Shown piece by piece: positions 25,096 through 25,880 of a DNA stretch of 25,880 bases (position 1 is the stretch's first letter; each line of letters begins with the position of its first letter). The position numbers were made by a program, and so were the translations under genes. Source of the stretch: Bacteroidales bacterium (GTDB lineage: Bacteria > Bacteroidota > Bacteroidia > Bacteroidales > WCHB1-69); NCBI GenBank assembly GCA_017394765.1, contig JAFPXF010000017.1:1-25880 (forward strand). The letters are read 5' to 3'. The notes under the pieces are model-generated. The model saw only the letters and a list, made by a program, of their open reading frames with translations. It had not been told where the DNA came from and ran no database searches.

Positions 25096-25144
25096 CGAGT
25101 GAAGAGGAAAAACTTGCTTTGACTATGCCGAGTGAAGAGGAAAA
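25096..25144. repeat. 16-bp direct repeat inside the element
   Basis: CGAGTGAAGAGGAAAA occurs at 25096-25111 and 25129-25144, 33 bp apart. The pair lies between the left inverted repeat and a hairpin, upstream of the endonuclease gene. Two copies are too few for a CRISPR array, and no leader or cas gene is present. Confidence 0.7.
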
Positions 25145-25151
25145 GGAGGCG

Positions 25152-25177
25152 TAGCCTCAGCGGGTAGCCGCAGGCTA
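25152..25177. repeat. Long hairpin upstream of the endonuclease gene
   Basis: TAGCCT (25152-25157) pairs with AGGCTA (25172-25177), and GCGG (25160-25163) pairs with CCGC (25168-25171), with a 2-nt bulge and a GTAG loop. The overlapping GAGGC/GCCTC (25146-25158) offers a competing fold. It is followed by AGGGTAG and no T-run, so it is not a plain terminator. Confidence 0.7.
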
Positions 25178-25219
25178 GGGTAGTAACATAAAGAATATGA
25201 ATACTTTATCAAAAGAAAA

Positions 25220-25636
25220 ATGACAAATATCCACGGCATTGGTATCAAAGACCACCCCGTCCATAATCTCCCTGCGAATCCGAATCTGGCGGGATATGCT
25301 CGCAAGAATCGCAAGGCGGGAAGTTTGGCGGAAATCGTTTTCTGGCTTCAGGTACACCAGAATATGTTCCACGGACTCGATTTTGACAGGCAGAAAGTCA
25401 TCGGGAACTACATTGTTGATTTCTATGTAAAACGGCTTGGACTTGTCGTGGAAATCGACGGCGGCTCCCACAACGAAAAGGAGGATTATGATGTACAGCG
25501 CGACAGGTTTCTGGAGGGACTTGGGTTACGGGTGTTCCACACAACAGATTACGATGTATTGCAACACGTGGATTTGGCGTTGGAGGATTTAAGGAGATTC
25601 ATTGTCGAACATTACGAACACGAAGAAATTCCATAA
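25220..25636 (+). CDS. DUF559 / Vsr-like endonuclease
   Basis: The 138-residue protein has the PD-(D/E)XK-like signature of DUF559 (very-short-patch-repair-like) nucleases: Glu38 (SLAEIVFW), FDRQKVIGNYIVDFYV with Asp67, LVVEIDGGSHN with Glu78 and Asp80, then DVQRDRFLEGLGLRVFHTTDYDVL. The order E...D...E-x-D fits metal-dependent cleavage of DNA, though the target is unknown. Length is usual for stand-alone DUF559 proteins. It is the only gene between the terminal inverted repeats, with no methyltransferase beside it, so it is unlikely to be a patch-repair partner. Low-confidence alternatives are a homing-type nuclease or a domesticated element. No clear TAnnTTTG box precedes it. Confidence 0.9.
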   Translation: MTNIHGIGIKDHPVHNLPANPNLAGYARKNRKAGSLAEIVFWLQVHQNMFHGLDFDRQKVIGNYIVDFYVKRLGLVVEIDGGSHNEKEDYDVQRDRFLEGLGLRVFHTTDYDVLQHVDLALEDLRRFIVEHYEHEEIP

Positions 25637-25682
25637 TAGGAATGTTTCATAAGGTGCTATAAATCTTTATATTAACTACCCC

Positions 25683-25717
25683 GCCCTTCGGGCACCCCTT
25701 CTGAAAATCAGAAGGGG
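25683..25717. terminator. Tandem hairpins after the endonuclease gene
   Basis: GCCC-TTC-GGGC (25683-25693) is followed by a perfect 10-bp stem, CCCCTTCTGA (25695-25704) with TCAGAAGGGG (25708-25717), then AGTTTTGG. On the plus strand this can act as a terminator for the endonuclease gene. The second stem also forms the inner part of the right inverted repeat. Confidence 0.7.
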
Positions 25718-25748
25718 AGTTTTGGAGTGTCCGCACGATTGTGCGGAC
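25695..25748. repeat. Right terminal inverted repeat of the endonuclease element
   Basis: This is the reverse-complement partner of 25034-25087. It consists of two perfect hairpins, CCCCTTCTGA/TCAGAAGGGG and GTCCGCAC/GTGCGGAC (25729-25748, loop GATT), joined by AGTTTTGGAGT. The outermost hairpin pairs perfectly here, while the left copy has one mismatch. Confidence 0.8.
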
Positions 25749-25880
25749 AAGGAAAAAATGTGCATTTGTTCATCTACAACAATGGAAAATATAAAATTTG
25801 ACTGTGATAAATGTTGATTCATATAATAGCAAACCAACTGCAGGTCAACATCTATTATATCATTGCCAAAAAATATGCTA
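25749..25880. other. AT-rich right end with interlocked inverted repeats, no gene seen
   Basis: No coding frame of note. ATATAATAG (25821-25829) and CTATTATAT (25852-25860) are perfect 9-bp complements. TGTTGA (25812-25817) and TCAACA (25845-25850) form a second pair interlocked with the first, so both cannot form as simple nested hairpins. It may be a promoter or operator of a gene beyond the window. Confidence 0.4.

Larger units (their letters stand above)
25034..25748. mobile_element. Inverted-repeat-bounded DUF559 endonuclease element (about 715 bp)
   Basis: A single endonuclease gene is bracketed by about 54-bp imperfect inverted repeats (25034-25087 and 25695-25748). Between the left repeat and the gene lie a 16-bp direct repeat and a strong hairpin; after the gene come further hairpins. 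The unit sits directly after the ssb terminator and contains no transposase. No certain target-site duplication is visible. It looks like a small non-autonomous element, or a REP/MITE-like unit carrying a nuclease gene. Mobility is inferred from the structure only. Confidence 0.65.

Noticed and set aside
25096..25144. Possible CRISPR-like direct repeats
   Set aside because: There are only two copies of 16 bp, with a 17-bp spacer and no cas genes or leader.
25220..25636. Vsr mismatch repair endonuclease of a restriction-modification locus
   Set aside because: No cytosine methyltransferase or restriction gene is adjacent, and the sequence fits the shorter DUF559 group better than true Vsr.

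Overview
The window looks like a chromosomal segment from a member of the Bacteroidota, most likely an uncultured Bacteroidales. Four signs support this: repeated Bacteroidetes-type -7 promoter boxes (TAnnTTTG) ahead of genes, a giant secreted protein with a type IX secretion (T9SS) C-terminal sorting domain, a GldB-type lipoprotein, and several lipoproteins with short Bacteroidetes-style signal peptides. No rRNA, tRNA or CRISPR array was seen. Several coding regions have long open antisense frames that are composition shadows.

Layout. 1-2885 (minus): a small lipoprotein gene and, one base downstream, a subtilisin-like serine protease with a beta-helix-like C-terminal part that runs off the left edge. 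3194-5124: a divergent pair, a Cys-rich lipoprotein (minus) and a membrane-anchored LytTR plus winged-helix regulator (plus). Their shared intergenic region carries phased 11-bp repeats and 20-bp tandem repeats. 5129-9269 (minus): queD, an M24B aminopeptidase P and two GT4 glycosyltransferases. A strong palindrome supplies the pepP stop codon. 9412-13447 (minus): lipoprotein, tilS, four-helix membrane protein and sufS, the first three overlapping. 13552-23031 (minus): one 3159-residue T9SS-exported protein built from Fn3, MAM/jelly-roll-like and nine InlB-like repeat modules, ending in a perfect terminator. 23308-24976 (plus): gldB and ssb, each with a near-identical Bacteroidetes promoter. 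25034-25748: a compact element with about 54-bp imperfect terminal inverted repeats that themselves fold into hairpins, around one DUF559/Vsr-like endonuclease gene. 25749-25880 has no gene.

The surface theme is consistent: a secreted protease, an adhesin-like T9SS substrate, a GldB-family lipoprotein and lipoproteins sit among housekeeping genes (tRNA-Ile lysidine, Fe-S sulfur donation, queuosine precursor, peptide turnover, ssDNA binding). The two most unusual parts are the inverted-repeat-bounded endonuclease element and the membrane-bound LytTR regulator with its phased repeats.
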